A stretch of DNA of 64,000 bases from Albidovulum litorale (GCF_025751495.1 NZ_JAOWKZ010000003.1:744001-808000); one strand, 5' to 3'. Shown: positions 43,592 to 53,583, counted from the first letter of the stretch. Numbers and translations are program-made. The notes: generated from the letters alone by a model not told the origin.

Positions 43592-44032
43592 TCACAACCA
43601 ACGTCGCGTCTTGGCCCTGTAGGCGTCGTATTCTTCGCCAAAAAGCTCGCTCAGGCGGGCTTCCTCATCCAGTATGAACCGGCTCTGGATCACATAAATG
43701 AAGACTGCGATCATCGGCAGCGCGATCAGCGCGTCCCAGGCGACGTAAAGCCCGATCAGCAGAATCACATCCGCCAGATAGATCGGATTGCGGCTCAGGC
43801 GGAACACACCGCCAGTGACCATCGCATCGGGATTTCTACGTGGAATGACCGTGGTCCGTGCGACCATCATCTGAAGGGCAGCGATGACCATCAGAACGAG
43901 CCCCAACAGGATCAAGATCGAGCCCACAACATCGTTGAGCGCAAGATGAACCGGAAACGCGCGTCCGAACAGCCCACCGATTGCGGCAAAGCCGGCCAGC
44001 CAGACCGGCGGGAAGTCAACGTCCTTGGCCAT
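43592..44032 (-). CDS. isoprenylcysteine methyltransferase-family (PEMT-like) membrane protein
   Basis: A 146-residue membrane protein with four or five helices and the family signature VTGGVFRLSRNPIYLADVILL followed by the EEARLSELFGEEYDAYRAKTRRWL end, matching ICMT/phospholipid-methyltransferase-like proteins. Such bacterial proteins are predicted SAM-dependent methyltransferases with unknown targets. It is followed by pntA on the same strand after 112 bases but is probably independent. Confidence 0.82.
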   Translation of the reverse strand: MAKDVDFPPVWLAGFAAIGGLFGRAFPVHLALNDVVGSILILLGLVLMVIAALQMMVARTTVIPRRNPDAMVTGGVFRLSRNPIYLADVILLIGLYVAWDALIALPMIAVFIYVIQSRFILDEEARLSELFGEEYDAYRAKTRRWL

Positions 44033-44182
44033 TGAGTGGCGTCCATATCCCCGAAAACACGGGGACCCTATGATCGCGTTGCGATACAGGCAAGACCACA
44101 GGCATCAGAATGACGTTTCACCGGCCCGGTTTCCACAATCCGTGTCGGACGATCAACAAATCACTGGTGAACTCACCTTAAA

Positions 44183-44200
44183 TATTTTAAACATAAAATA
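44183..44200. promoter_or_regulatory. AT-rich inverted repeat before kynU
   Basis: TATTTTA (44183-44189), spacer AACA, TAAAATA (44194-44200), a perfect 7+4+7 inverted repeat, 33 bases before the kynU ATG. Lrp/AsnC-type regulators such as KynR, which senses kynurenine in Pseudomonas, use AT-rich sites of this kind; no regulator gene is in the window. It stands out against the GC-rich surroundings. Confidence 0.6.
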
Positions 44201-44232
44201 ATTCGCGGCCGCCGGTCAGGACGGAGATTACG

Positions 44233-45429
44233 ATGGGAACCGACTTCACCGCCACCCGGGCGATGTTTCGCATGCAGGAAGGCGTGATCTATCTCGACGG
44301 CAACTCGCTCGGCCCGACACCTGCTGCCGTGGCCGAAAAAGTCCGGGCCTGCATCACGAATGAATGGGGCGAAATGCTGATCACCGCCTGGAACCGGGCG
44401 GGCTGGATGGACAAGCCGCGCGCACTCGGCGACCGTATCGGCCGGTTGATCGGGGCAGAGCGCGGGACGGTTGTTCTTGGCGATACGCTGTCGATCAAAG
44501 TCTATCAGGCGCTCGCCGCCGCACTGGAACTCCGGCCTGATCGCAAGGTTGTCCTCTCGGATACCGGCAATTTCCCCACCGACCTTTACATGGCCGAGGG
44601 GCTGATCCGATCCCTTGGCGGGGGCCACGAACTCCGCACGGTCGCGCCTGAGGAGGTGGAAGCCGCGATTAACCAAGACATCGCTGTCCTTATGCTGACC
44701 GAGGTGGACTACCGCACCGGGCGCAAGCACGAAATGAAACACCTGATCGAAATGGCCCATGCGGCGGGCGCCCTCGTCGTCTGGGATCTGGCCCATTCCG
44801 CCGGGGCTATCGAGGTCGATCTCTCGGGTGCGGGCGCGGACTTTGCGGTCGGCTGCACCTACAAGTACCTCAATTCCGGGCCGGGCGGCCCGGCTTTCAT
44901 CTACGTCGCCCCCCGCCTTGCTGACCGGGTGAACCCAGCTTTGTCAGGCTGGATGGGGCATGAAGCCCCTTTCGCCTTTGACCTCGGCTATCGCCCTGGC
45001 GAAGGGATCGAACGCATGCGGGTCGGCACGCCCCCGATCCTCCAGATGGCGGCACTCGAAGCCTCGATGGATATCTGGGACCGGGTCGACATGGCCGATA
45101 TCCGCGCCCGGTCGATCGAACTGACCGAAGCCTTTGTCGAAGCCGTCGAGGCGGCCTGCCCCACACTTACGCTCGCCTCACCGCGCGACCCTGAAGCCCG
45201 CGGCAGCCAGATCAGTTTCCGCCATCCTGAGGGCTATGCAATCATGCAGGCCCTGATCGCGCGCGGCGTGATCGGCGATTTCCGCGCGCCCGACATCCTG
45301 CGCTTCGGCTTCACGCCGCTTTACACTACGATGGAGGACGTGAGCCACGCCGCCGCCATCCTGGGCGAAATTATGCGGGACAATCTGTGGGACCGGGCAG
45401 AATTCAAGACGCGGGCCAAGGTCACGTGA
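44233..45429 (+). CDS. kynU: kynureninase
   Basis: PLP enzyme splitting kynurenine to anthranilate and alanine. The 398-residue protein has YLDGNSLGP near the N-terminus, the aromatic VWDLAHSAGAIEVDL block, the PLP lysine in GCTYKYLNSGPGGPAF and the RVGTPPILQM segment. GGAG precedes the ATG at good spacing. It is followed by kynA on the same strand, so the pair converts tryptophan to anthranilate together with a formamidase that is not in the window. Confidence 0.95.
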   Translation: MGTDFTATRAMFRMQEGVIYLDGNSLGPTPAAVAEKVRACITNEWGEMLITAWNRAGWMDKPRALGDRIGRLIGAERGTVVLGDTLSIKVYQALAAALELRPDRKVVLSDTGNFPTDLYMAEGLIRSLGGGHELRTVAPEEVEAAINQDIAVLMLTEVDYRTGRKHEMKHLIEMAHAAGALVVWDLAHSAGAIEVDLSGAGADFAVGCTYKYLNSGPGGPAFIYVAPRLADRVNPALSGWMGHEAPFAFDLGYRPGEGIERMRVGTPPILQMAALEASMDIWDRVDMADIRARSIELTEAFVEAVEAACPTLTLASPRDPEARGSQISFRHPEGYAIMQALIARGVIGDFRAPDILRFGFTPLYTTMEDVSHAAAILGEIMRDNLWDRAEFKTRAKVT

Positions 45430-45533
45430 ACCAGTCCCAGCGCCCCATACCTCCACTCGCCCTGCCCGGCGCCTGGGCCGGGTTCTGGCGCACTTTCGGC
45501 CTTCATTCCGTCACGACGTCGGAATTTCTGTAG
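45426..45533 (+). CDS. possible 35-residue ORF between kynU and kynA
   Basis: A GTG at 45426 overlaps the kynU stop (GTGA), and the frame runs 35 codons to TAG at 45531. The peptide is rich in Pro with two Trp close together ([10 protein letters not shown]). AAGG lies upstream of the GTG. It may be an unimportant overlap or a short coupled peptide; its Trp pair in front of a tryptophan dioxygenase gene is noted as a possible leader-type element, with low certainty. Confidence 0.3.
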   Translation: MNQSQRPIPPLALPGAWAGFWRTFGLHSVTTSEFL

Positions 45534-45582
45534 GACCGATGCCCGACGGGGCCGTTTCCCAAAGATTTTCCCGGAGACCGAC

Positions 45583-46419
45583 ATGACCCAATCCTACGAT
45601 CCCGGCACCGAAGGCGCGAAGATGTCCTTCGACGATGCCATGTCCTATGGCGACTACCTGTCGCTCGATACGATCCTGTCCGCACAGCATCCGAAATCGG
45701 ACGCCCATGACGAGATGCTATTCATCATCCAGCACCAGACCTCCGAGCTTTGGATGCGGCTGATGCTGCACGAACTGGACGCTGCCCGCCGATCGATCGC
45801 GGCCGACGCGCTGCAACCTGCGTTCAAGATGCTCGCCCGGGTTGCCCGGATCATGGAACAGCTCAATTCCGCATGGGATGTGCTGCGCACAATGACACCG
45901 TCGGACTACACCCGGTTCCGTGCCGCCCTTGGCGCCTCGTCGGGTTTCCAGTCCTGGCAATATCGGCTGATCGAGTTTGCCGCTGGAAACCGCAATGCGG
46001 CTATGCTGAAACCCCATGCACACCGGTCCGATATCACCGCCCTGCTCGTTGCCGAACTGGCCCGCCCGTCCCTTTACGACGAGGCATTGCGGGCGGCCCA
46101 TCGCGCGGGCCTGTCCGTGCCGGACGAGGTCCTGAACCGCGACGTCGGTGCGCCCTGGACCCCGCATGACGGTGTCGAAGCCGCATGGCGCCAGGTCTAT
46201 GCCGATCCCGAAACCTACTGGACGCTCTACGATCTCGCCGAAAAGCTGGTTGATTTTGAAGACTATTTCCGCCGCTGGCGGTTCAACCATGTCACAACCG
46301 TCGAGCGTGTGATCGGCCTGAAGCGCGGTACAGGCGGCACCGGCGGCGTGCCCTATCTGCGGCGCATGCTGGAAGTGGAGCTCTTCCCCGAACTCTGGCG
46401 GCTCCGCACCGCGCTGTAA
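45583..46419 (+). CDS. kynA: tryptophan 2,3-dioxygenase
   Basis: Heme enzyme opening the indole ring of tryptophan to N-formylkynurenine. The 278-residue protein shows [19 protein letters not shown] at the substrate pocket, [13 protein letters not shown], and the C-terminal heme-His block [16 protein letters not shown] with the substrate-recognition loop [15 protein letters not shown]. Length matches bacterial TDO. GGAG lies seven bases before the ATG. It follows kynU after 153 bases and is likely cotranscribed with it. Confidence 0.96.
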   Translation: MTQSYDPGTEGAKMSFDDAMSYGDYLSLDTILSAQHPKSDAHDEMLFIIQHQTSELWMRLMLHELDAARRSIAADALQPAFKMLARVARIMEQLNSAWDVLRTMTPSDYTRFRAALGASSGFQSWQYRLIEFAAGNRNAAMLKPHAHRSDITALLVAELARPSLYDEALRAAHRAGLSVPDEVLNRDVGAPWTPHDGVEAAWRQVYADPETYWTLYDLAEKLVDFEDYFRRWRFNHVTTVERVIGLKRGTGGTGGVPYLRRMLEVELFPELWRLRTAL

Positions 46420-46430
46420 CCCACGGCTGA

Positions 46431-46480
46431 CCCGGCCTCGCATGCTCTCCGCGGCAGGACAGATGCCATCTGAGGCCGGG
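46431..46480 (+). terminator. inverted repeat after kynA
   Basis: CCCGGCCTC (46431-46439) and GAGGCCGGG (46472-46480) form a 9-bp stem with a 32-base loop, 12 bases past the kynA stop. No T run; a weak terminator candidate. Confidence 0.4.
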
Positions 46481-46671
46481 CATTGCTTCTCCGCCGCGAA
46501 AGCCGGCGGAAGGACAATTCTTATAGGAATCTTTTAGAAACATCGTCGCGACGCTGCCGCAGGCCCGTCAAACTTCCGCCTTCGGCGATTTTTAACCAGT
46601 CCGCGTAATGGTGTGACGACTCGGTCCGGAGCCCGTGGTTCCGGCATGTTAAATGGTGAAAGGTCTGCGAT

Positions 46672-49515
46672 ATGCCTTCCGGCTATCTCGTTTCCCTTGG
46701 CGGGAACAACGCTCTCAACAGCGGCGATACGATCAGTGGCGCTACCGTCACTTTTACTACGCAGACTTCGCTTGGCTCCGGTCAATGGACATGGAGCGGC
46801 ACTTACGGCGGAACCGCCTATACCAATGAACTGGAGCCGGGGCAGTATTTCCTCGCCACCGACGGCAACGTCTATTTCGTACCCGATTACGGGCCTGTCG
46901 CCACGCTGACTTCGTCCAGTGTAATCTCGTCGCCGACATTCGCACCGACAATGGGTACATCGGGCGGCGATACACTGGTGGGCGGTACCGGCAACGACAC
47001 GATCTATGGCGGGTCAACGACCAGCCAGAACGGCACCGGAAACGACGTGATCAGTGGTGGCACCGGTAATGACGTCATCTTTGCGGGCGACGGCAACGAC
47101 ACGCTGCAGGGTGGCGCAGGCGCAGATACGCTTTACGGCGGCGCAGGCACCGATACGGTCAGCTATTCCGGCTCGGGCAGCGCGGTCAATGTCAACCTGT
47201 CCACAAACACCGCGACGGGCGGCAACGCGACCGGCGATGTCCTGAATTCGATAGAAGACGTCGTCGGATCGAACTTCAATGATACTCTGACCGGCTCAAC
47301 CGGGGCCAACTACATCGATGGCGGCGCGGGTGCGGATACGATCTCGGCGGGGGACGGCAACGACACCGTTCTCGGCGGGGAAGGCAATGACACGATCAAT
47401 GCCGGGGCGGGCAACGATTCCGTCTCGGGCGGGATGGGCAATGATTCCATTTTCGGCGGCAGCGGCAGTGACGCGATCGATGGTGGCGGCGGCGCGGATA
47501 GGATCCATGGCGGCGACGGCGCCGATGCCATCCTCGGCGGCGACGGCAACGATACGATCTATGGCGGGGCGCAGACCACAACGGCCACGCAGGAGCATCT
47601 GAGCTGGATCGGTCAGGGCGCAGGCGGCACCAACCTTGCCAGCGGGTTCACGCAGGATACCGGCGGCATGCACGTGACCGCCAGCTTCGTGAACGATGGC
47701 AGCAATACCGCGATCCAGACATCCGGCTCGACCCAGTATGTCGGCGGGGGTGAGCCGTTCAGCACGACCTCCGGCCTCTACCTGACCGGTACTGGCGGCC
47801 CCAATGTCACAACGACGCTGACATTCGATGCCGAAAGCGGCAGCGGCCTGACCAGTTCCGTGTCCAACGTGTCGTTCCGCATCAACGACATCGACATGCG
47901 GGGTTGGCAGGACATCATCACTGTCACCGCCTACGACATCAACGGCAACCCGATCACCGTCAACATCACGATGACCGGGAACGATTCCGTTTCCGGAAAT
48001 ACGATCACGGCTGCCTACAGCGACGACACAGCAAGCATCGCGAACGGTTCGGCGCTGATTTCCATTCCGGGCCCGGTCCACTCGATCCAGATCTCCTATT
48101 CCAACGGGGGCACGGCGGGTCAGGCGCTTTGGATCACCGATGTCCATTACACGACGGTGCCCGTCACGAATGCCGCCGATACCGGCGACACGATTGATGG
48201 CGGCACCGGGTCCGACCTCATCTATGGCCAAACCGATGATGACACGATCAACCTGACCGGCACTTTCGGCAACGACACGATTGTCGGTGGCGAGACGGGC
48301 GAAACCGCGGGCGATCTGATCAACTCCTCGACGCTAACGCAGGACACGACGCTGACCTTCAGCGGCAATGAGGCAGGTACTCTCACAGACGGTTCCTCGG
48401 CCGCCGCCTTCAGCGAGATCGAGCGTTTCCAGCTTGGTTCGGGTGATGATGTCATTAACGCAACGGCCACGAAATCAGGCGTCAACGTCGATGGCGGGGC
48501 GGGTAATGATACCCTGATCGGCGGCAGCGGCGACGATCAGCTCAGCGGCGGGGCCGGGGCCGACAGCGTCACCGGCGGTGCCGGTGACGACACGATCGAC
48601 CTGGGACTGAATGACAGCGTCGCCGATACCGTCGACCTTGAAGACGGCAGCGGCAGCGACGTCATCTCCAACTTCGTCGCGCCGACCGATAACGGCGACG
48701 GCACCTATACCGGCCATGATCAGTTCGACGTCTCCGACCTGACCGATGCCGGCGGCAGCCCTGTCAATGCCTGGGACGTTACGGTTTCCGACACCAATGG
48801 CGACGGCACGGGCGACGCGATCCTGACCTTCCCCAACGGGGAAAGCGTAACCTTGGTCGGCGTGACGCCGAGCCAGGTTGACAGCGCGGCAAAGCTGAAT
48901 GCCATGGGCATCCCCTGTTTCACGCGAGGGGCGATGATTGCAACGCCGCGCGGCGAGATTTCGGTTGAGGACCTGCAGGTCGGCGATACTGTCTGGACCC
49001 GCGACAGCGGCGCACAGACCATTCGCTGGATCGGATCGAAACGCGTGGCTGCCATCGGCCCATTGGCACCGGTCTTGATCCCCGAAGGAACCTTGGGAAA
49101 CTCACGCGACATCAAGGTCTCCCCCCAGCACCGCATGCTGATCGGTGGCTGGAAAGCCGAACTCTACTATGGCGAGACCGAGGTGCTTGTGGCCGCAAAG
49201 CATCTGGTGGATGGCTCGGTGATCCGGTTTGCCCCGGGTGGAGAGGTGGAATATTTCCACATCCTCTTTGACCGGCACGAAATCGTCGTTGCCGACGGCG
49301 CTCCGAGCGAGAGTTTTCATCCGGGCGATCAGGGGCTGAGCGTTCTGGACGAAGACGCGCGCCGCGAAGTGTTCATGCTCTTCCCCGAGCTTGAGACGAA
49401 AGGGCCCGCATCCTACGGTCCGGCCGCACGGCGCAGCCTTAAGGCGCATGAAGCGGTCCTGCTTCGCCCGGGATCGACGAAGACCGCACCGGCCTTGAAC
49501 CTGCGCAGGGCATGA
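46672..49515 (+). CDS. large RTX protein with C-terminal Hint domain
   Basis: A 947-residue acidic secreted protein. Many Ca-binding RTX nonapeptides occur at about 98-310 and again at about 505-670 (GGxGxDxI type), with a beta-rich module between them. A Hint (Hedgehog/intein) domain begins at Cys749 (PCFTRGAMIATPRG) and contains VSPQHRMLIGG; Rhodobacterales often place this domain at the end of type I secreted proteins. It has no N-terminal signal and no secretion genes nearby. AAAGG lies upstream of the ATG. Possible self-processing or surface binding; the role is unknown. Confidence 0.9.
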   Translation: MPSGYLVSLGGNNALNSGDTISGATVTFTTQTSLGSGQWTWSGTYGGTAYTNELEPGQYFLATDGNVYFVPDYGPVATLTSSSVISSPTFAPTMGTSGGDTLVGGTGNDTIYGGSTTSQNGTGNDVISGGTGNDVIFAGDGNDTLQGGAGADTLYGGAGTDTVSYSGSGSAVNVNLSTNTATGGNATGDVLNSIEDVVGSNFNDTLTGSTGANYIDGGAGADTISAGDGNDTVLGGEGNDTINAGAGNDSVSGGMGNDSIFGGSGSDAIDGGGGADRIHGGDGADAILGGDGNDTIYGGAQTTTATQEHLSWIGQGAGGTNLASGFTQDTGGMHVTASFVNDGSNTAIQTSGSTQYVGGGEPFSTTSGLYLTGTGGPNVTTTLTFDAESGSGLTSSVSNVSFRINDIDMRGWQDIITVTAYDINGNPITVNITMTGNDSVSGNTITAAYSDDTASIANGSALISIPGPVHSIQISYSNGGTAGQALWITDVHYTTVPVTNAADTGDTIDGGTGSDLIYGQTDDDTINLTGTFGNDTIVGGETGETAGDLINSSTLTQDTTLTFSGNEAGTLTDGSSAAAFSEIERFQLGSGDDVINATATKSGVNVDGGAGNDTLIGGSGDDQLSGGAGADSVTGGAGDDTIDLGLNDSVADTVDLEDGSGSDVISNFVAPTDNGDGTYTGHDQFDVSDLTDAGGSPVNAWDVTVSDTNGDGTGDAILTFPNGESVTLVGVTPSQVDSAAKLNAMGIPCFTRGAMIATPRGEISVEDLQVGDTVWTRDSGAQTIRWIGSKRVAAIGPLAPVLIPEGTLGNSRDIKVSPQHRMLIGGWKAELYYGETEVLVAAKHLVDGSVIRFAPGGEVEYFHILFDRHEIVVADGAPSESFHPGDQGLSVLDEDARREVFMLFPELETKGPASYGPAARRSLKAHEAVLLRPGSTKTAPALNLRRA

Positions 49516-49553
49516 GGCTGATCACGGAAGGCAACCTTCCCGCCGGTCCGGCG

Positions 49554-50333
49554 TCAGGCAATCCGGCGGGCTGACGCGGTCCCAGCGCCTGCGGTCCAGC
49601 CCCGCACGGCCGCTCCGAAGGCTTCGAAGAGCGGCCGCGACACCGGGTCCTCCGCGGCGTTCCACTCGGGATGCCACTGCACCGACAGGGTAAACCCAAC
49701 GGCGCCCTCGACATAGAGCGCCTCGGGCGTCCCATCGGGCGCCCAGCCATCGACGACGATCCGGCTCCCCTCGGTCTTGATGCCCTGACCGTGGAGCGTG
49801 TTCGTCATAACTTCAGAAGCGCCGAACAACCGGTTGAACACGCCACCCTCGGTGAAACGCACCGCATGGCGCAGGGCGAATTTCTCCGCCAGCGTACCAT
49901 CCGGGGGCATCCGGTGGTTCATCCGCCCCGGCAGGTCACGGATCTCGGGGTAAAGCGTGCCGCCCATGGCGACGTTAACCTCCTGAAACCCCCGGCAGAC
50001 GCCCAGAAAGGGTTGGCCACGCTCAACGCAGGCGCGGATCAGCGGCAGCGTGATCGCATCCCGGCATCGGTCGAAGGCCCCGTGGGCCTCGGTCGGCGCC
50101 TCACCATATTCCTCGGGATGCACGTTGGGCCGCCCGCCGGTCAACAGGAACCCGTCACAGGCCTCCAGCAGTTCCGCAACGCTTACCAGCCGAGGATCGG
50201 CCGGGATCAGTAGCGGCATGCAGCCAGCGACCTGTGCCACCGCCTCGGAATTGATCACGCCTCCGGCATGAACAGGATACTCGTCATTGATGAGGTTCAT
50301 ATTGCCGATGATGCCGACAATGGGCCGTGTCAT
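49554..50333 (-). CDS. class I gamma-glutamyl hydrolase (PuuD-like, peptidase C26)
   Basis: A 259-residue class I amidotransferase-type hydrolase: GGRPNVHPEEYGE, nucleophile in FLGVCRGFQEVNVAMGG, and the His-Glu pair in SVQWHPEWNA. This matches PuuD, which removes glutamate from gamma-glutamyl-GABA in the Puu pathway. It follows the glcB-glcG pair on the minus strand after 101 bases, 15 kb from the polyamine island. Substrate is inferred from family. Confidence 0.88.
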   Translation of the reverse strand: MTRPIVGIIGNMNLINDEYPVHAGGVINSEAVAQVAGCMPLLIPADPRLVSVAELLEACDGFLLTGGRPNVHPEEYGEAPTEAHGAFDRCRDAITLPLIRACVERGQPFLGVCRGFQEVNVAMGGTLYPEIRDLPGRMNHRMPPDGTLAEKFALRHAVRFTEGGVFNRLFGASEVMTNTLHGQGIKTEGSRIVVDGWAPDGTPEALYVEGAVGFTLSVQWHPEWNAAEDPVSRPLFEAFGAAVRGWTAGAGTASARRIA

Positions 50334-50434
50334 GGCGCTCCGTCCTCTTTACCCCTGTGATGCAGAATAGAACGACGCCCCGGTCAGGAAAAGCCCCGCC
50401 CGGCGCACAGTGAGTGCGCATGTGCTATGCCGCC

Positions 50435-50857
50435 TCAGGCCTCAGGCACGAACTGGGCGGCGCGGATACCGGCCTCGGCAGCGATCGCGTCGTTGTCCGA
50501 CGTATCGCCCGTGACTCCCACAGCACCCACGACCGCACCGACCGCGTCGCGGACCAGCACGCCGCCCGGCACCGGCAAGATTTTCCCCTCGTAGACCCCA
50601 CTGAGAGCGGCCATGAAATAAGGCTGCGCCTCTGCCCGCGCCATCTGCGCCCGTCCGCCGAGGCCCAGCATCACCGCGCCGTGGGCCTTGGCCCGCGCGA
50701 TGTCAAACCGCCCGGGCGAGGCTCCGTCCGACCGTTCAAAGGCCAGAACGTGCCCGCCCGCATCCAGAACCACGACCGACAGGGGTTTCATGCCCGCCGC
50801 CTGCCCCGCTTTCAGCGCCTCGGCGATCATCACCCGCGCCGCCTCGATCCCCAACAT
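50435..50857 (-). CDS. glcG: GlcG/HbpS-like protein
   Basis: A 140-residue GlcG/HbpS-family protein (ARVMIAEALKAGQAAGMKPLSVVVLDAGGHVLAFERSDGA, conserved only in part here; the GGVLVRD and GAVGVTGDTSDND blocks are clear). Members are found in glc operons next to malate synthase or in heme-linked contexts. It starts 32 bases after the glcB stop, supporting the glc context. Its biochemical role is not settled. Confidence 0.87.
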   Translation of the reverse strand: MLGIEAARVMIAEALKAGQAAGMKPLSVVVLDAGGHVLAFERSDGASPGRFDIARAKAHGAVMLGLGGRAQMARAEAQPYFMAALSGVYEGKILPVPGGVLVRDAVGAVVGAVGVTGDTSDNDAIAAEAGIRAAQFVPEA

Positions 50858-50889
50858 CGTTCAGCCCTTTCCCTACTGCGGACGGTGTT

Positions 50890-53034
50890 TCAACCGGCCG
50901 CCTTAACTTCGGCCCGCCGCCGGTGAAGCACGGGTTCAGTATATCCTGACGGCTGCTCCCGCCCGAGGAAAATCAGATCGCAGGCCGCCTGAAAGGCGAT
51001 GCCCTGAAAACCCGGCGCCATCGGGCGGTAAGCCGGATCACCCGCGTTCTGCCGGTCGACGACAACCGCCATCTTCTTCAGCGCGTCCATCACTTCCTCG
51101 CGGCTGACCACGCCATGATGCAACCAGTTCGCCACATGCTGGGCCGAGATACGGCAGGTGGCGCGGTCCTCCATCAAGCCCACATCGTTGATGTCCGGCA
51201 CCTTGGAACAGCCGACCCCCTGGTCGACCCAGCGCACCACGTAACCAAGAATGCCTTGGCAGTTGTTCTCCACTTCGCGCCCGACCTGGCCCGGCGTCCA
51301 CTTGCGGTAGGCGGCCAAGGGAATGTCGAGGATAGTGTCGACATAGGCTCGCCGCCCGCCCTTGGCGAGCTTCTCCTGCACCGCGAATACATCGACCTTG
51401 TGGTAATGCAGCGCATGCAGCGTCGCCGCAGTCGGCGAAGGCACCCAGGCACAGTTCGCCCCCGACTTCGGATGTTCGATCTTTTGTTCGAGCATTGCCG
51501 CCATCATGTCGGGCATGGCCCACATGCCCTTGCCGATCTGCGCTTTGCCCGACAGCCCGCATTCGAGCCCGATATCGACGTTCTGGTTCTCGTAGCCTGA
51601 AATCCACGCCTTGCGCTTGATGAAATCCTTGCGGGAAAACGGTCCCGCCTCCATCGAGGTATGAATCTCGTCGCCGGTCCGGTCGAGGAAGCCCGTATTG
51701 ATGAAGGCCACCCGGTGCCGCGCCGCGCGAATGCATTCCTTGAGGTTGACCGACGTCCGCCGCTCCTCATCCATGATGCCGATCTTTACGGTGTGTTGCG
51801 GCAGGCCCAGGGCCGCCTCGACGCGGGTGAAGATCTCGTCAGCGAAAGCCACTTCCTCGGGACCGTGCATCTTCGGCTTCACGACATAGACCGAGCCGGT
51901 GACCGAGTTGCGCGCGCCTCCGGTTTTCTTGAGGTCATGCAGCGCGATCGTCACCGTGACCATCGCGTCCATCAGCCCCTCGAAGACCTCCGCCCCCTCG
52001 GCATCGAGAATGGCGGGATTTGTCATCAGATGGCCGACATTTCTGACCAGCATCAGCGCCCGGCCCTTCACGCTGAACTCTGACCCGTCCGGCGCGGTCC
52101 AGACATGATCGGGCTCCAGCCGCCGGGTCAGGGTCCGCCCACCCTTTTCGAACGTATCCTCCAGATCGCCCTTCATCAGGCCCAGCCAGTTGGCATAGGC
52201 TCCGACCTTGTCCTCGGCATCGACGCAGGCGACGGAATCCTCACAATCCATGATCGCGGAAATCGCGCTTTCCATCCTGACATCAGCCAAACAGGCCTGA
52301 TCGCGAGCCCCGATGAAATGTGCCCGGTCGAAGACCAATTCGACATGCAGCCCGTTGCTGCGCAACAACACCGCCTCGGGCGCACGCGGATTGCCGCGAT
52401 AGCCTGCAAATTTGTCAGGGCTGACCAAAGGCATATCGTCGACCAGAAGGACACCCTCCTTGACGTAATAGCGCCGCACATCGGCATGGCTGGTGCCCTG
52501 AATCGGAAAGGCCTCGTCCAGAAACACCCGCGCCCGCGCCACGACCCGTGCCCCGCGGCCACGTTCGTAACCGCCCTTCGGTGGCAGCGAGCCCATCGCA
52601 TCGGTACCATAGAGACAATCGTAAAGACTGCCCCAACGGGCATTGGCGGCGTTCAGCGCGTAGCGTGCATTGGTGATCGGCACGACAAGCTGCGGACCGG
52701 GAACAGAGGCGATTTCGGGATCGGTATTCGCAGTTTCGATCAAAAAATCAGGCCCTTCCGGCAACAGATAGCCGATTTCCGCCAGATATGCCTTGTAACC
52801 CTCATGATCATGCGGCTGGCCGGCCCGGTCCCGATGCCACTGGTCGATTTTTGCCTGCAACTCGTCGCGCCGCGCGAGCAGCGCGCGGTTCTTCGGGGTC
52901 AGATCGCTGATCAGCGCTGCGAAACCCTGCCAGAACTGGTCGGGGCTGATGCCGGTCCCCGGCAGCGCGTCCTTTTCAACAAAGGCGGCAAGCTCCGCCG
53001 CCACCTGCAATCCATGCCGATCAACCCGCGTCAT
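50890..53034 (-). CDS. glcB: malate synthase G
   Basis: Condenses glyoxylate with acetyl-CoA to malate. The 714-residue length fits isoform G. Seen: the TIM-barrel core with catalytic region [17 protein letters not shown], the [19 protein letters not shown] segment, the [17 protein letters not shown] Glu-containing motif, [16 protein letters not shown] and the late [16 protein letters not shown] part. It starts the minus-strand glcB-glcG-C26 run and fits glycolate/glyoxylate use. Confidence 0.96.
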   Translation of the reverse strand: MTRVDRHGLQVAAELAAFVEKDALPGTGISPDQFWQGFAALISDLTPKNRALLARRDELQAKIDQWHRDRAGQPHDHEGYKAYLAEIGYLLPEGPDFLIETANTDPEIASVPGPQLVVPITNARYALNAANARWGSLYDCLYGTDAMGSLPPKGGYERGRGARVVARARVFLDEAFPIQGTSHADVRRYYVKEGVLLVDDMPLVSPDKFAGYRGNPRAPEAVLLRSNGLHVELVFDRAHFIGARDQACLADVRMESAISAIMDCEDSVACVDAEDKVGAYANWLGLMKGDLEDTFEKGGRTLTRRLEPDHVWTAPDGSEFSVKGRALMLVRNVGHLMTNPAILDAEGAEVFEGLMDAMVTVTIALHDLKKTGGARNSVTGSVYVVKPKMHGPEEVAFADEIFTRVEAALGLPQHTVKIGIMDEERRTSVNLKECIRAARHRVAFINTGFLDRTGDEIHTSMEAGPFSRKDFIKRKAWISGYENQNVDIGLECGLSGKAQIGKGMWAMPDMMAAMLEQKIEHPKSGANCAWVPSPTAATLHALHYHKVDVFAVQEKLAKGGRRAYVDTILDIPLAAYRKWTPGQVGREVENNCQGILGYVVRWVDQGVGCSKVPDINDVGLMEDRATCRISAQHVANWLHHGVVSREEVMDALKKMAVVVDRQNAGDPAYRPMAPGFQGIAFQAACDLIFLGREQPSGYTEPVLHRRRAEVKAAG

Positions 53035-53142
53035 CTTTGCCCTTTTTGTTCCCGTATGCCGCTGTATGCCATTCTCACATGGTCTATCTCAGCGACGAGC
53101 GCACGGCAACTGATGCGCAGGCGGCGTACGACCTGCGAAATT

Positions 53143-53211
53143 ACTTAGCCGTCTGACTAAGTTTTTCTTGCGACTCGGGTCATCGCGATATACTTAGGCA
53201 ACAAGCTAACT
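53143..53211. promoter_or_regulatory. two ACTTAG-N8-CTAAGT operator candidates before the ArsR gene
   Basis: ACTTAG (53143-53148), eight bases, CTAAGT (53157-53162) is a perfect inverted repeat. A second site with the same spacing, ACTTAG (53192-53197), eight bases, CTAACT (53206-53211), lies 49 bases on. The second ends 12 bases before the ArsR ATG. Equal spacing and position make both likely autoregulatory sites for the ArsR protein. Confidence 0.75.
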
Positions 53212-53223
53212 ATTGGAAGCACC

Positions 53224-53583
53224 ATGAACCTCGCCCCCGGGCAACTCGACCTTCTGTTCCAAGCGCTCGGCGATCCGACCCGCCGCGCGATCCTCGAACG
53301 GCTGGCGCGCGGTCCAGCGACGGTAAGCGAGCTGGCGGCCCCCTTCGACATGGCCTTGCCCTCGCTTCTGGGCCATGTCCGACGCCTTGAAGATTCCGGC
53401 CTCGTGACAAGCGACAAGGAAGGCCGCGTCCGCACCGTCCGACTGGTGCCCGGCGCCTTCACGCCGGTGCGCTCATGGCTCGATGCACAGCGGGCGATCT
53501 GGGAAGACCGCCTTGACCGACTGGACGATTACGTAACCCGCCTTATGAAGGACCGCGCCGATGGATCTCGATCCGCAGACTGA
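53224..53583 (+). CDS. ArsR-family winged-helix regulator
   Basis: A 119-residue ArsR-type repressor: FQALGDPTRRAILERLA opening, HTH TVSELAAPFDMALPSLLGHVRRLE, wing GLVTSDKEGRVRTVRL. No clear metal-binding Cys pair (no CxC motif), so it is of the non-metal class commonly paired with AHSA1/SRPBCC proteins. It has its own promoter with two candidate operators and overlaps the following SRPBCC gene by 23 bases. Confidence 0.92.
   Translation: MNLAPGQLDLLFQALGDPTRRAILERLARGPATVSELAAPFDMALPSLLGHVRRLEDSGLVTSDKEGRVRTVRLVPGAFTPVRSWLDAQRAIWEDRLDRLDDYVTRLMKDRADGSRSAD

Noticed and set aside
47296-48231. 311-codon minus-strand ORF inside the RTX-Hint gene
   Set aside because: Shadow of the repetitive RTX coding sequence.
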